From contig JANQML010000087.1 in assembly GCA_028280105.1 (NCBI GenBank), positions 56,100 to 120,099 on the forward strand: a DNA stretch of 64,000 nucleotides, in the 5' to 3' direction. Made by a program: the position numbers and the translations under genes. Shown piece after piece: positions 29,296 to 37,205 of the stretch. Numbering within the stretch: position 1 is the stretch's first letter; every line of letters starts with the position of its first letter. This DNA is from Desulfobacula sp. (GTDB lineage: Bacteria; Desulfobacterota; Desulfobacteria; Desulfobacterales; Desulfobacteraceae). The notes beneath the pieces were generated by a model. That model had not been told where the DNA came from, made no database searches, and was given only the letters and a program-made list of their open reading frames with translations.

Positions 29296-29594
29296 AATCT
29301 TTACTTTAGGTTATCACTTGACCCCGTTTCAGGGTTGATCTTAATTAAGATAAAAGGGTATTTAAATCCGGTTCCTTCTCGAATCCTACCCTGCTTAAGG
29401 CTTAAGCCTGATAAAAGCAATTTATATGCCACAATTCAATGATGTGGTTATAATAGCAGATCAAACCGGTGAGTTAAAGCAAAGTTTACCTCATCATTGC
29501 AGGTTTAGTGCGGAAGCTACTTTTTGAGGGTGAATAAAAATAAGGGCCAGAACGAAAAAAAGAGATGTGTCAAAAAAATGACGACAAAGAGTCT

Positions 29595-30659
29595 TTAAAA
29601 AACCGGCATCCGGTTTTCCGGTTCAATTTTCATTTTTTTGATTTTTTCCACGAGCGTCGTACGGTTCATCTTCAGCAATTCAGCAGCTTTTGCCTTGACC
29701 CATCCGGTGTCGTTGAGCGCATGCAGGATCAAAGACCGTTGGTATTGATCGATTGCATCGTTAAATCCGATTCCGTTATTGAATATCGAGGCGACACTGA
29801 CGGTATGATTTTTTGTACAATTTCGGGTGATATAATCCGGCAGATCATACATTTCAACGGTATCCTCTTCCACAAGCACGGACAGCCGCTCTATAAGATT
29901 TTCAAGTTCCCTGATATTTCCCGGCCAGTCATATCTCAGCAAGGCGTTCATTGTCTCTTCAGGGAAAATTCTTTTCCGGTATCCGTTTGATCTGAGCATT
30001 AACTGACCTTGAAAATAGTCTGTTAGCTCAGGGATATCTTCTTTGCGTTCCCGCAACGGTAAAATATGGAGCGGAATAACATTTAACCGGTAATAGAGAT
30101 CCTCCCTGAAACGGCCGTCCTCAATGGCCGCAGGTAAATCCTTATTGGTGGCTGAAATCACCCGGATATCCACCTCAATTGTGGAAGTCCCGCCCACCCG
30201 TTCAAACCGTCTTTCCTGAATGGCCCTTAACAGCTTTACCTGGAGATCCGGGCTCATATCCCCGATCTCGTCTAAAAATATGGTGCCTTTGTCGGCAATT
30301 TCAAAGCGACCGGTCCTGGAGCGGTGGGCCCCTGTAAAGGCACCTTTTTCATGCCCGAACAATTCACTTTCAAGCAATTCACCGGGAATGGCGCCGCAGT
30401 TGATAATAACCATGGGGCCGTTCTTTCTGCAGGAGTTGTTATGAATCGCCCTGGCAATCAATTCTTTGCCGGTTCCGCTTTCTCCGGTAATCAGAACGGA
30501 GGAATCGGATTTAGAGACTTTTCTTGCCGTATCCAGCACCTGCATCATTCCTTTGCTGGTGCCGGCAATGCCTTCACGATTAAAAACCGTTATGTTTTTA
30601 TGGCGGATGTCGGTTCCCTGAATTTCGTTGCCTTTGTTAGACGGGGAGGTAATGATCAT
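29595..30659 (-). CDS. Sigma-54-dependent transcriptional activator (AAA+ plus Fis-type HTH, no receiver domain)
   Basis: 354 aa; VLITGESGTGKELIARAIHNNS, GAFTGAHRSRTGRFEIADKGTIFLDEIGDM, C-term GWVKAKAAELLKMNRTTLVEKIKK. Confidence 0.93.
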   Translation of the reverse strand: MIITSPSNKGNEIQGTDIRHKNITVFNREGIAGTSKGMMQVLDTARKVSKSDSSVLITGESGTGKELIARAIHNNSCRKNGPMVIINCGAIPGELLESELFGHEKGAFTGAHRSRTGRFEIADKGTIFLDEIGDMSPDLQVKLLRAIQERRFERVGGTSTIEVDIRVISATNKDLPAAIEDGRFREDLYYRLNVIPLHILPLRERKEDIPELTDYFQGQLMLRSNGYRKRIFPEETMNALLRYDWPGNIRELENLIERLSVLVEEDTVEMYDLPDYITRNCTKNHTVSVASIFNNGIGFNDAIDQYQRSLILHALNDTGWVKAKAAELLKMNRTTLVEKIKKMKIEPENRMPVF

Positions 30660-31036
30660 TTTAGAATCTTTTGGAGTTTGTCTGATATGGCTTCTGCCGT
30701 AAACGGCTTCACTACATAATTGGAGACACCGGCCTGCACGGCTTCTATAACATTCTGTTTTTGGGCCTCTGCGGTAACCATTAAAAAGGGGGCTGTTTTA
30801 TAGTTATCGCTTGCGCGAACCTTTTTTAACAGTTCAAGTCCGGTCATCTTAGGCATGTTCCAATCCGATATGATCAGATCTATTTTCTGAGTTTCCAAAA
30901 CTTCCCAGGCAGTTGTACCATCATCTGCTTCCACAAGATTTTTAAACCCAAGCTGTTTTAAAATATTCTTAAGGATACGGCGCATGGTAGCAAAATCGTC
31001 AACTATCAAAACTTTGATGGAAGTGTCCATTGCCAC
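30656..31036 (-). CDS. cheY: CheY-like response regulator
   Basis: 126 aa; KVLIVDDFATMRRILKNILKQLGF, LIISDWNMPKMTGLELL, VTAEAQKQNVIEAVQAGVSNYVVKPF. Confidence 0.94.
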   Translation of the reverse strand: MAMDTSIKVLIVDDFATMRRILKNILKQLGFKNLVEADDGTTAWEVLETQKIDLIISDWNMPKMTGLELLKKVRASDNYKTAPFLMVTAEAQKQNVIEAVQAGVSNYVVKPFTAEAISDKLQKILK

Positions 31037-31069
31037 ATTTTCCTCCTTCTCTATATTAAGACTTCCGCT

Positions 31070-31531
31070 CTATCGCTCAAAACAGACTTCAATTGTAAAT
31101 TTACCACCGTCCGTACTGAAAGGAATGGCTATCTTGGGCCCTTCGGAATAATGGGTGATACTGTGGTTCCGGCCCGTAATCACGGACGGAATCGCCGCTT
31201 TAAATACCTTCCCCATTTCTTCAAGCTCCCGCCTTGCCTGCCCTGAAATCATATTGGTCAATTCACCAACCGCATCAGCGATCTCACTGTTGAGTTCAGT
31301 CATGGTTTCACCAAACATATTTGAAACCACCGTGAGAATACACTTCTCCTCGAATGTAACGGCAATCGTCCCGTTTGCAATACCGGTGAGCCCCAGAACT
31401 CCGGATACATCCCCGACTGCCACATTATCCCTTTTAAGATAGGGTTTGCCTGCTTCCACGTCTACAAATGCCATGGTCTCCAAAACATTAATAGTTGCAT
31501 TTATAAAGGGATTTACAAGCTTGACATCCAT
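31070..31531 (-). CDS. cheX: Chemotaxis phosphatase CheX
   Basis: 153 aa; VNPFINATINVLETMAFVDVEAGKPYLK, ADAVGELTNMISGQARRELEEMG. Confidence 0.9.
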   Translation of the reverse strand: MDVKLVNPFINATINVLETMAFVDVEAGKPYLKRDNVAVGDVSGVLGLTGIANGTIAVTFEEKCILTVVSNMFGETMTELNSEIADAVGELTNMISGQARRELEEMGKVFKAAIPSVITGRNHSITHYSEGPKIAIPFSTDGGKFTIEVCFER

Positions 31532-31562
31532 TTATTTTAACCTTTGATCGCAATCCGTGTAA

Positions 31563-31925
31563 TCAGACAGAATCATCAATACTATTATAATAGACAATAT
31601 TTTTCAAATGAGAATATGTTTCTATATCCATTGAATCGAATTCAATCCCCATACCGCTTTCCGTAACCCTTACAACGGTCGCCGAGATCTGTAATTCAAT
31701 TTCTTCCACCCCCCCGGACAGATAGATTTTCACGGAGCAATTGGTCTGGGCAGGGAAGACCGTATCTGTATTGACAAAGAGACCTTTTATACTCAGATCT
31801 TTGGAATCGCCTTCCAAACGGACCTGTTCTTTATCCGCATCAAGTAAAATATGGATGGCCGTAGCAAACCCCACTCTGACATGTTTACGTTTTTCATCGT
31901 TGTTATCTGCAACCACGTGAGACAT
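31563..31925 (-). CDS. PilZ domain protein
   Basis: 120 aa; KRKHVRVGFATAIHILL...DLSIKGLFVNTDTVFP. Confidence 0.85.
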   Translation of the reverse strand: MSHVVADNNDEKRKHVRVGFATAIHILLDADKEQVRLEGDSKDLSIKGLFVNTDTVFPAQTNCSVKIYLSGGVEEIELQISATVVRVTESGMGIEFDSMDIETYSHLKNIVYYNSIDDSV

Positions 31926-31997
31926 ACTCCATGCGTTTTTTAAATCGGGTTATTGTTTTCAAATAAAGTAGCACATTTTAATTCAGGGCTCAACCTA

Positions 31998-33530
31998 TTA
32001 AAAATCATCGGGTAAGTCCTGATTTGCAACGTTTAAAAATGCATTTACAACCTTTGGATCGAACTGGGTTCCGGAGTTTTCCCTGATGATTTTTATGACC
32101 TCTCTTTTTTCCATTTTTTTCCGGTAGGCCCGATCCGATGCCATGGCATCAAAGGAATCTGCAACACAGAGAATCCGGGAGAGTTTGGGAATGTTTTCAC
32201 CTTTTAGCCCATCCGGATACCCGGTACCGTCATAGCGTTCATGATGATGCCGAATGATTTCCATTTCGCGATCCCACAACCCCAGTTTGCTGATAATGTC
32301 GGCCCCGATATCCGGGTGTTCTTTTATTTTTTCGTATTCTTCGTCAGTCAATCGGCCCGGTTTCAAAAGAATATCATCCCGAATACCGATCTTGCCGATA
32401 TCGTGGAGACTGCCGGCAAAATTGATAATGTCCATCTCCTCTTCCGTACAGCCCATTTCGGCAGCAATCATATCCGCGTATTTGGCAACCCGTGTGGAGT
32501 GTTTACGGGTGTAAAGATCCCGGACCTCCAGAGCGGTTACAAAAGCATACAGGGTTGAAAACAGATTATCATAAATATTTTCATACAATGCAATATTTTC
32601 AATGGCAGACGCCGCCTTTTGAGTAATAAAGCTCATATAATAGATATCTTTTTCATCAAAAAGCTTTTCATTAAAAGAGAATGCACTGGCAATTCCAAAG
32701 GTTTTGTCACGAATTTTTAACGGAACAACCATTAACGAATGTACGACATCGTCAATCCGGTCATTTTTTCTGGGTTCCGATATCAGACAGGGATTGTGCT
32801 CTCCGTCTAAAATATCGAGTATAAATGCGCTGGCCAGCTCAGACAGGTCCGAACCATAGAGATTTCTGGTCTGTTCATCTTCTATACCGCAATCGTTTGA
32901 AGCGACCTGAACAAGGGATCTGTCCTGGTCAGAGTATATATGGAAAAAAACTTTATCCGCCTTTAATTCATCCACACCCAGATCGACGACTTTATTAAAA
33001 ATTCCATAGCTGGAATCGGTATTGGAAAAATCTTCCATGATACGGTTGAGCGTGTTGACCTCCTCTATGCGGTCAAGCAGCTCCACATTGAGTTGTTTGA
33101 GGCGCTCCTGACGCCCCATCTCTTCTTTGAGAATTAAATTTTCAACAAAGAGTTCCCGTTCCCTTAAAATTCGTTTCAAGGTGAGTTCCATCTGTTCGAG
33201 ATTGACCGGTTTGATCAGATAGTCGACAACACCGTTTTTAAGCGTCTGTATTGAATTCTCAAGAGAGGGAAAGCCGGTCATCACAACCACCGGAAGCGTG
33301 CTTTCAATCTGCCGGACTTTTTCAGCCAGTTCCAGTCCGTCCATCATCGGCATGTTGATATCGGTGAACAGGCATTCGATATTCACTCTCTCAAGAACTT
33401 CGAGCGCTTCAACCCCGTTTGGAGCCGTATAGACCTGATACCCTTTTTTTTGAAAATATCCTTCCGCAACATCCAGAATACCTTCCTCATCGTCAACTAT
33501 CAGAACCTTGATCGGATCTTTTCTCATCAT
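31998..33530 (-). CDS. Response regulator with GAF and HD-GYP domains
   Basis: 510 aa; receiver KVLIVDDEEGILDVAEGYF...; HD-GYP VAKYADMIAAEMG...FAGSLHDIGKIGI...HHERYDGTGYPDGLKGENIP. Confidence 0.95.
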   Translation of the reverse strand: MMRKDPIKVLIVDDEEGILDVAEGYFQKKGYQVYTAPNGVEALEVLERVNIECLFTDINMPMMDGLELAEKVRQIESTLPVVVMTGFPSLENSIQTLKNGVVDYLIKPVNLEQMELTLKRILRERELFVENLILKEEMGRQERLKQLNVELLDRIEEVNTLNRIMEDFSNTDSSYGIFNKVVDLGVDELKADKVFFHIYSDQDRSLVQVASNDCGIEDEQTRNLYGSDLSELASAFILDILDGEHNPCLISEPRKNDRIDDVVHSLMVVPLKIRDKTFGIASAFSFNEKLFDEKDIYYMSFITQKAASAIENIALYENIYDNLFSTLYAFVTALEVRDLYTRKHSTRVAKYADMIAAEMGCTEEEMDIINFAGSLHDIGKIGIRDDILLKPGRLTDEEYEKIKEHPDIGADIISKLGLWDREMEIIRHHHERYDGTGYPDGLKGENIPKLSRILCVADSFDAMASDRAYRKKMEKREVIKIIRENSGTQFDPKVVNAFLNVANQDLPDDF

Positions 33531-33619
33531 CTGCTCATATCAACCTTGTTTGCAATATGTTCGTATCCCATGAATGTAACCCAATCACATGTTTTTATCA
33601 ACAGAAAACCATGTCCCTG

Positions 33620-33757
33620 CAGGGCAAACGCATTTAGAACCGACACGTTTTTTGATCATCTATAATATTAAGTTCTTAGCTCTTGTTAAAAATTTATCTG
33701 CGTTTGCCTTCATCATGTAACTATCTGAAATCATTTATACTGAATTTTACATGCGAT
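33620..33757. repeat. Dispersed repeat family B, copy B1 (138 bp)
   Basis: CAGGGCAAACGCATTTAGAACC...GTTTTTTGATCATCTATAATATTAAGTT...GCGTTTGCCTTCATCATGTAACTATCTGAAATCATTTATACTGAATTTTACATGCGAT; near-identical to 36868-37005. Confidence 0.93.
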
Positions 33758-33768
33758 AAACCTGCATG

Positions 33769-33912
33769 TCCCAGATCCGCCATACGGCACCGCCTGCTGC
33801 GTTGCCTGCGATCGTTCCTCCTTGCAGAGTATGAATGATACACCTCACTCGTCACGCCTTGCTGCCTTGCATCCGGCACCTTGCCGATGGCCGGGGATGG
33901 TGGGTTTGGAAT
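33769..33912 (-). repeat. Dispersed repeat family A, copy A6 (internally shortened)
   Basis: CCCAGATCCGCCATACGGCACCGCCTGCTGCGTTGCC...CACTCGTCACGCCTTGCTGCCTTGCATCCGGCACCTTGCCGATGGCCGGGGATGGTGGGTTTGGA. Confidence 0.85.
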
Positions 33913-34043
33913 GTTCGGTACTGTCCATTCAAAAAGTGAACACAATTCTGTTTTTTTATATAAAAAGAAAATATTAATCTTGACAACCCAACATATGCTG
34001 AATAATATACAAAAAAATAACTAACAAACAAGGGCATTTACCC

Positions 34044-34505
34044 ATGGATAACATCGACCTCCAGATTCTTAAGATTTTACAAAAGAAAGCCCGGATCCCC
34101 AATGTTGAAGTTGCCAGAAACGTTGGAATGGCACCATCTGCCGTTCTTGAAAGAATCAAAAAACTGGAAGCCCGGGGGGTTATCCAGGGGTATGAAGTCC
34201 GGCTCAACCCGGAGATGTTCAATTGCGATATGATCGCCTTTATAAAAATCCGGACCACCGCTTCCAACCGACTGCCTGAAACCGGCCGGGCCATATCAAA
34301 AATCGAACAGATTCAGGAAGTCCACTATTTGGCCGGCGAAGATTGTATCATGGCCAAACTCAGGGTAAAAAACAACGTTGAACTTGAAACCGTATTGAAC
34401 AAAGAGATCGCCGTCATTGACGGTGTTAAAGAGACCCGGACATCTATCGCCCTGTCTACCTATAAAGAGAGTGCCAAAATCGTATTACCCGAAACCACCA
34501 ACTAA
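34044..34505 (+). CDS. Lrp/AsnC family transcriptional regulator
   Basis: 153 aa; MDNIDLQILKILQKKARIPNVEVARNVGMAPSAVLERIKKLEARGVIQGYEV. Confidence 0.95.
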   Translation: MDNIDLQILKILQKKARIPNVEVARNVGMAPSAVLERIKKLEARGVIQGYEVRLNPEMFNCDMIAFIKIRTTASNRLPETGRAISKIEQIQEVHYLAGEDCIMAKLRVKNNVELETVLNKEIAVIDGVKETRTSIALSTYKESAKIVLPETTN

Positions 34506-34519
34506 GGATGTGATTTACC

Positions 34520-35779
34520 ATGCCAATGTCAGATTCATACCGTAACCGTCTGTCTGCGATTTTACCGCAAATTGTGAAAACCTTTGGAACGCCGTTTCAT
34601 ATTTATGATGAGCTGGGAATTCGTGAAACCTGTAACCATTTGAATTCCGCGTTCAAAGATATAAGCGGGTTTAAAGAATTTTTTGCCGTTAAGGCACTTC
34701 CCAACCCAATGATCATGAAGATTATGCAGGAAGAAGGGTTTGGTTTTGATTGCAGTTCCGTCCCGGAACTGACACTGTCCCGGCAGGTGGGAAGTTTTGG
34801 CGAAGAAATCATGTTTACATCAAACAACACCAGCCCGGACCAGTTTGAAGCCGCTCAAGCCCAGGGCGGATCCATCCTGAACCTGGATGACATCTCTTTA
34901 ATCAAAAAGTTGGGTCACACCCCGGAGTTAATCTGTTTCCGTTATAATCCGGGGTCCAGGCGGGAAGGCAATACCATTATCGGAAATCCTGTTGAAGCCA
35001 AATACGGCGTGTCACACGATCAGATTATTGATGCATACGGCCAATGTGCGGATATGGGAATCAAACGGTTTGGGATCCATACCATGCTGGCCTCCAACGA
35101 ACTCAAGTATACCTATATGGTCGAAACCGCCCGAATGCTGCTTGACATCGTCAAGGAAATCAACAAAAAACTGGGCATCACCTTTGAGTTTATTAATATC
35201 GGCGGCGGCCTGGGCATTCCGTATACACCGGATGCCGACCCCTTTGATCTGGATGCCATGGCCAAAGAGATCACGGCCCTGTTTGCGGCCTTTAAAACCG
35301 AAAATAAATGGGCGCCCCGGTTATATATGGAAAGCGGCCGGTACATCACCGGTCCCCATGGCGTCCTGGTAACACAGGTGATCAATCACAAGCAGATCTA
35401 CCGGCATTACGTGGGTGTGGACGCGTCCATGTCCGCACTTATGAGACCGGGGATGTACGATGCGTATCACCATATCCATATCCTGGGCAAAGAAACCGGG
35501 CAATCGAAAAAAATCGTCGATGTGGTGGGGGCATTGTGTGAGAACAACGACAAATTTGCCGTCCAGAGGGAACTGCCGGAAACCCGGGATGGCGATATTC
35601 TGATTATCCATGATACCGGTGCCCACGGTCATGCCATGGGTTTTAACTATAACGGCCACCTGCGCCCAAAAGAACTGTTCTTAAAACAAGACAACAGCGT
35701 GGAACTGATCCGCCGTGCAGAGACTGCGGATGATTATTTTGCCACACTGGATTTTGAACCGAAGACAATGAAAGCCTAA
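34520..35779 (+). CDS. Diaminopimelate decarboxylase-like fold-III PLP enzyme
   Basis: 419 aa; EFFAVKALPNPMIMKIMQEEGFGFDCSS, FEFINIGGGLGIPY, MESGRYITGPHGVLVTQV. Confidence 0.88.
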   Translation: MPMSDSYRNRLSAILPQIVKTFGTPFHIYDELGIRETCNHLNSAFKDISGFKEFFAVKALPNPMIMKIMQEEGFGFDCSSVPELTLSRQVGSFGEEIMFTSNNTSPDQFEAAQAQGGSILNLDDISLIKKLGHTPELICFRYNPGSRREGNTIIGNPVEAKYGVSHDQIIDAYGQCADMGIKRFGIHTMLASNELKYTYMVETARMLLDIVKEINKKLGITFEFINIGGGLGIPYTPDADPFDLDAMAKEITALFAAFKTENKWAPRLYMESGRYITGPHGVLVTQVINHKQIYRHYVGVDASMSALMRPGMYDAYHHIHILGKETGQSKKIVDVVGALCENNDKFAVQRELPETRDGDILIIHDTGAHGHAMGFNYNGHLRPKELFLKQDNSVELIRRAETADDYFATLDFEPKTMKA

Positions 35780-35850
35780 TCTTATCTCCGGTACCGGGGA
35801 TTAAAATTAATAAATTTGTAAACCCTATTTAAAATGAGGTTATTAGATAT

Positions 35851-36171
35851 ATGGAATATGCCGTTGTCCTGACCACCTGTCCCAGCGAGCAGGAAGCAAA
35901 AGACCTTGCCACGCGAATCATAGCTGAAAAACTGGGCGCCTGTGTCCAGCTATCCGGAATTGAAAGTTTTTATATCTGGGAAGGGGAGACCTGCATCGAG
36001 CCGGAGATCCGCCTGACGATTAAAACGCGGACAAAGCTGTATGAAAAACTTGAGGCACTGATTAAAAATCACCATAGTTTTGATGTTCCCCAAATCGTCA
36101 TGATCCCGATCAAGGACGGATCCGATGCATATCTGGACTGGGTTGACTTAAATACCGGAAAAACGGGATGA
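35851..36171 (+). CDS. cutA: CutA family divalent-ion tolerance protein
   Basis: 106 aa; VVLTTCPSEQEAKDLATRIIAEKLGACVQLSG, SFYIWEGE, HSFDVPQIVMIPI. Confidence 0.94.
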   Translation: MEYAVVLTTCPSEQEAKDLATRIIAEKLGACVQLSGIESFYIWEGETCIEPEIRLTIKTRTKLYEKLEALIKNHHSFDVPQIVMIPIKDGSDAYLDWVDLNTGKTG

Positions 36172-36239
36172 GCCGGATTGTTTCAGACAGCAGCAAAAGA
36201 CCGGTTCTTTTTTTGGAAACTAACGGTCCGTTCGCACAT

Positions 36240-36818
36240 TTACAAAACCGTCTTCGGGTTCGCAGATTCTTTTAAAAATCTGATCCCGATTCCGGCGGTC
36301 TCTTTTCTGACAATTTGACCATGATGTTTCTGGGGATGGCCCTTTTCAGTTTGAAATGTAACTAAGAGTGGGTCTCCGATACGATATCTTTCCGGTTTTT
36401 TCGATCTGACAAACATCCCTGAATAACTCAGGTCCTTTGACATCTCTTTAAACAGCACCCCCTTTTTAATGAATTCAACCGAGCTGACGAACGCTTTCCG
36501 GGGATATCCGCGTCTTTCTCCGTCCTTAACCGTTCCATTATTTGAAAGGGGCATTTCTCCATTGAACGTGGTTTCATTAAATAGATGATGATTCATTTTC
36601 TCATTGGCACTCATCTTGTTTAAATCTTTTCTTGCCACTCCCGCTGAAACCGCTTTGGTATCATATTTAATGACGCGAACATCCTTGACTGCCGCACCGA
36701 CAGAAAGCTGTTTAAGACCCTGACGGAATCTGATGAACTGAATCAGCAGCAGGGTGGCAATAAAACCGATCCCAATTACGGCCACAACCAAAAGTGAGTT
36801 CAATAGGGTTCCCATCAT
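36240..36818 (-). CDS. Membrane-anchored PilZ domain protein
   Basis: 192 aa; N-term TM helix; RRGYPRKAFVSSVEF...DLSYSGMFVRSKKPERYRIGDPL. Confidence 0.78.
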   Translation of the reverse strand: MMGTLLNSLLVVAVIGIGFIATLLLIQFIRFRQGLKQLSVGAAVKDVRVIKYDTKAVSAGVARKDLNKMSANEKMNHHLFNETTFNGEMPLSNNGTVKDGERRGYPRKAFVSSVEFIKKGVLFKEMSKDLSYSGMFVRSKKPERYRIGDPLLVTFQTEKGHPQKHHGQIVRKETAGIGIRFLKESANPKTVL

Positions 36819-36867
36819 AATTCTTATCTTTTTTTTATCTGGCCCGGATTAAGGGTGTCTATCAGCC

Positions 36868-37005
36868 CAGGGCAAACGCATTTAGAACCGGCACGTTTTT
36901 TGATCATCTATAATATTAAGTTTTTAGCCCTTGTTAAAAATTTATCTGCGTTTGCCTTCATCATGTAACTATCTGAAATCATTTATACTGAATTTTACAT
37001 GCGAT
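36868..37005. repeat. Dispersed repeat family B, copy B2 (138 bp)
   Basis: Same length and almost identical to 33620-33757; internal inverted GGCAAACGCA / TGCGTTTGCC. Confidence 0.93.
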
Positions 37006-37086
37006 GGCCCTGTCTTTCAACCGTGGTTGAAAGACCTGGCATGGATACCCTGTTTGAACTCATCAAAAAAATCCGCCAGGGCCATC
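37003..37086. repeat. Inverted-repeat element with nested hairpin
   Basis: Outer GATGGCCCTG (37003-37012) / CAGGGCCATC (37077-37086) perfect 10-bp inverted repeat; hairpin GTCTTTCAACC-gt-GGTTGAAAGAC at 37012-37035. Confidence 0.8.
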
Positions 37087-37124
37087 TGTGATGAAGGGGG
37101 CCAAAAGAATCATTGTCGATTTAA

Positions 37125-37148
37125 AAATCGATTCGTGAAATATCCGGG
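37125..37148 (+). repeat. Repeat family C, right-half copy
   Basis: AAATCGATTCGTGAAATATCCGGG. Confidence 0.7.
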
Positions 37149-37205
37149 CTTCGGACAACCCCCGACCCTTGATTACCCGCCGACACAATGGCGGTTCAAG
37201 GTTAC

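Noticed and set aside
5584-33912. Possible CRISPR array from repeated sequences
   Set aside because: Repeats are 115-190 bp, kilobases apart, in mixed orientation, with no regular spacers and no cas genes.
33721-33945. 74-aa minus-strand ORF
   Set aside because: Translation of repeat copy A6, similar in sequence to the other repeat-derived ORFs.
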